From CAIRDP01 sp037141915 (GTDB lineage: Bacteria; Bacteroidota; Bacteroidia; Bacteroidales; FEN-979), in contig JBAXBP010000176.1 of NCBI GenBank assembly GCA_037141915.1, forward strand, positions 1 to 7,333: 7,333 nucleotides of DNA, in the 5' to 3' direction. The position numbers and the translations under genes are program-made. Below the pieces are notes generated by a model, which made no database searches, had not been told where the DNA came from, and saw only the letters and a list, made by a program, of their open reading frames with translations. Shown here piece by piece: positions 6,697-7,333 of this stretch. The number at the start of each line of letters is the position of its first letter. The stretch's first letter is position 1.

Positions 6697-7333
6697 TCAG
6701 TTGACCATTAGCCTCCTGTGTATGATCTGTCCGTTTGTGTTGAATTCAATAATATACAGGCCGGGGATCAGGGATGAAATGTCAAGAATGGTTTCCAGGC
6801 TGAATTCAGACTCCCTGATTATCTCTCCCCGGGTATTGATTATTTTCAGGCTTGTTAGGATGGGTAAAGACCCCTGTATTCTTATAGTGACTTTGCTGCC
6901 GGCAGGGTTCGGGAAAACGTTAACACTGGATTCCAGTTTGTCATCAGCTGTGCCCTGTCCGTAAAGAAACAGGTACACATCCCTGCTGCTGACAAGGCCG
7001 CATTGGTTTGAAACCATGCAATGGTAAGGCCCGGGCGAATCTTCTTCATCAACAGGATCGATCACGAAAATGCTGTCGGTTGCCCCCGGCAATGGCATGT
7101 TTTTAAAGAACCATTGATACGATAATTGTGGCGATCCGGCAGATTGCACTATAAAAACTGCCCTGTTGTGAGGTGCAACCCACTGTCCATTGGGTTCGAC
7201 GGTTACAGAGGGGGCATGTAAAATAGATAATTGGGCAGTATGACTATACAAGGTGTAATGTGGATTAACCAGCCTGCAGCGGAACAGGCTGTTTTCCAAC
7301 ACCAGGCCTGAATTCAGCAGGCGGAGGGTATCG
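6697..7333 (-). CDS. Ig-like-domain protein with T9SS type A sorting domain, 3' end only
   Basis: The frame is open to the right window edge, so the first part of the gene is missing; the GTG at 7302 is internal to an Ig-like strand and is unlikely to be the true start. The visible 211 residues show the end of one Ig-like domain (about 1-38, with LFRCRLVN), then a complete Ig-like domain (about 39-123) with SYQWFFKN and YHCMVSNQCG. As in many bacterial Ig-like domains, the strand B cysteine is absent (VFIVQS), and Cys105 and Cys111 may pair instead. After a short linker comes a T9SS type A sorting domain (about 136-211): VNVFPNPAGSKVTI, then IINTRGEII, LIPGLYIIEF and RRLMVN. The protein is therefore expected to cross the outer membrane by T9SS and be cell-attached or released. 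Its function probably resides in the missing N-terminal part. It converges on the lipoprotein gene with a 48-base gap. Confidence 0.85.
   Translation of the reverse strand, partial: DTLRLLNSGLVLENSLFRCRLVNPHYTLYSHTAQLSILHAPSVTVEPNGQWVAPHNRAVFIVQSAGSPQLSYQWFFKNMPLPGATDSIFVIDPVDEEDSPGPYHCMVSNQCGLVSSRDVYLFLYGQGTADDKLESSVNVFPNPAGSKVTIRIQGSLPILTSLKIINTRGEIIRESEFSLETILDISSLIPGLYIIEFNTNGQIIHRRLMVN

Overview
The window reads as a chromosomal piece of a Bacteroidota genome, most likely an anaerobic or environmental Bacteroidales-type lineage. Three things point that way: a cell-surface protein with a type IX secretion (T9SS) C-terminal sorting domain, a lipoprotein gene preceded by a perfect Bacteroidota -7 box (TAnnTTTG), and an exported family S1 sulfatase. 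Base composition looks fairly even and coding density is high. All five genes look intact, except that the last one runs off the right edge. No RNA gene, CRISPR array, insertion sequence, phage or integrase gene was seen.

Positions 1-4357 (+) hold carA and carB. They form a tightly coupled pair that encodes the glutaminase and synthetase subunits of carbamoyl-phosphate synthetase, which supplies carbamoyl phosphate for pyrimidine and arginine synthesis. The stop and start overlap, and a clear Shine-Dalgarno sequence lies in the last codons of carA. Both proteins carry many signatures I associate with the eukaryotic CAD/CPS1 enzymes rather than with E. coli CarAB.

Positions 4358-4502 are a 145-base gap between the convergent stop codons of carB and the sulfatase gene. 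The gap is almost filled by two opposed arrays of 7-base repeats (core CGTGAWC) that together make a 32-base imperfect inverted repeat around a 75-base spacer.

Positions 4503-5987 (-) encode a secreted sulfatase with an intact formylglycine site. Across a 46-base divergent gap, 6034-6648 (+) encodes a small lipoprotein with a LEA-14/WHy-like domain, apparently transcribed with almost no 5' leader. Positions 6697-7333 (-) hold the 3' end of a gene for a large Ig-like-domain protein with a T9SS sorting tail; it converges on the lipoprotein gene.

The first pair is core metabolism. The three envelope or secreted proteins on the right are not in one operon and share no obvious single pathway. I do not see a convincing undescribed system. 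The points most worth a second look are the opposed heptamer arrays, the CPS1-like effector domain of CarB, and the near-leaderless lipoprotein gene.
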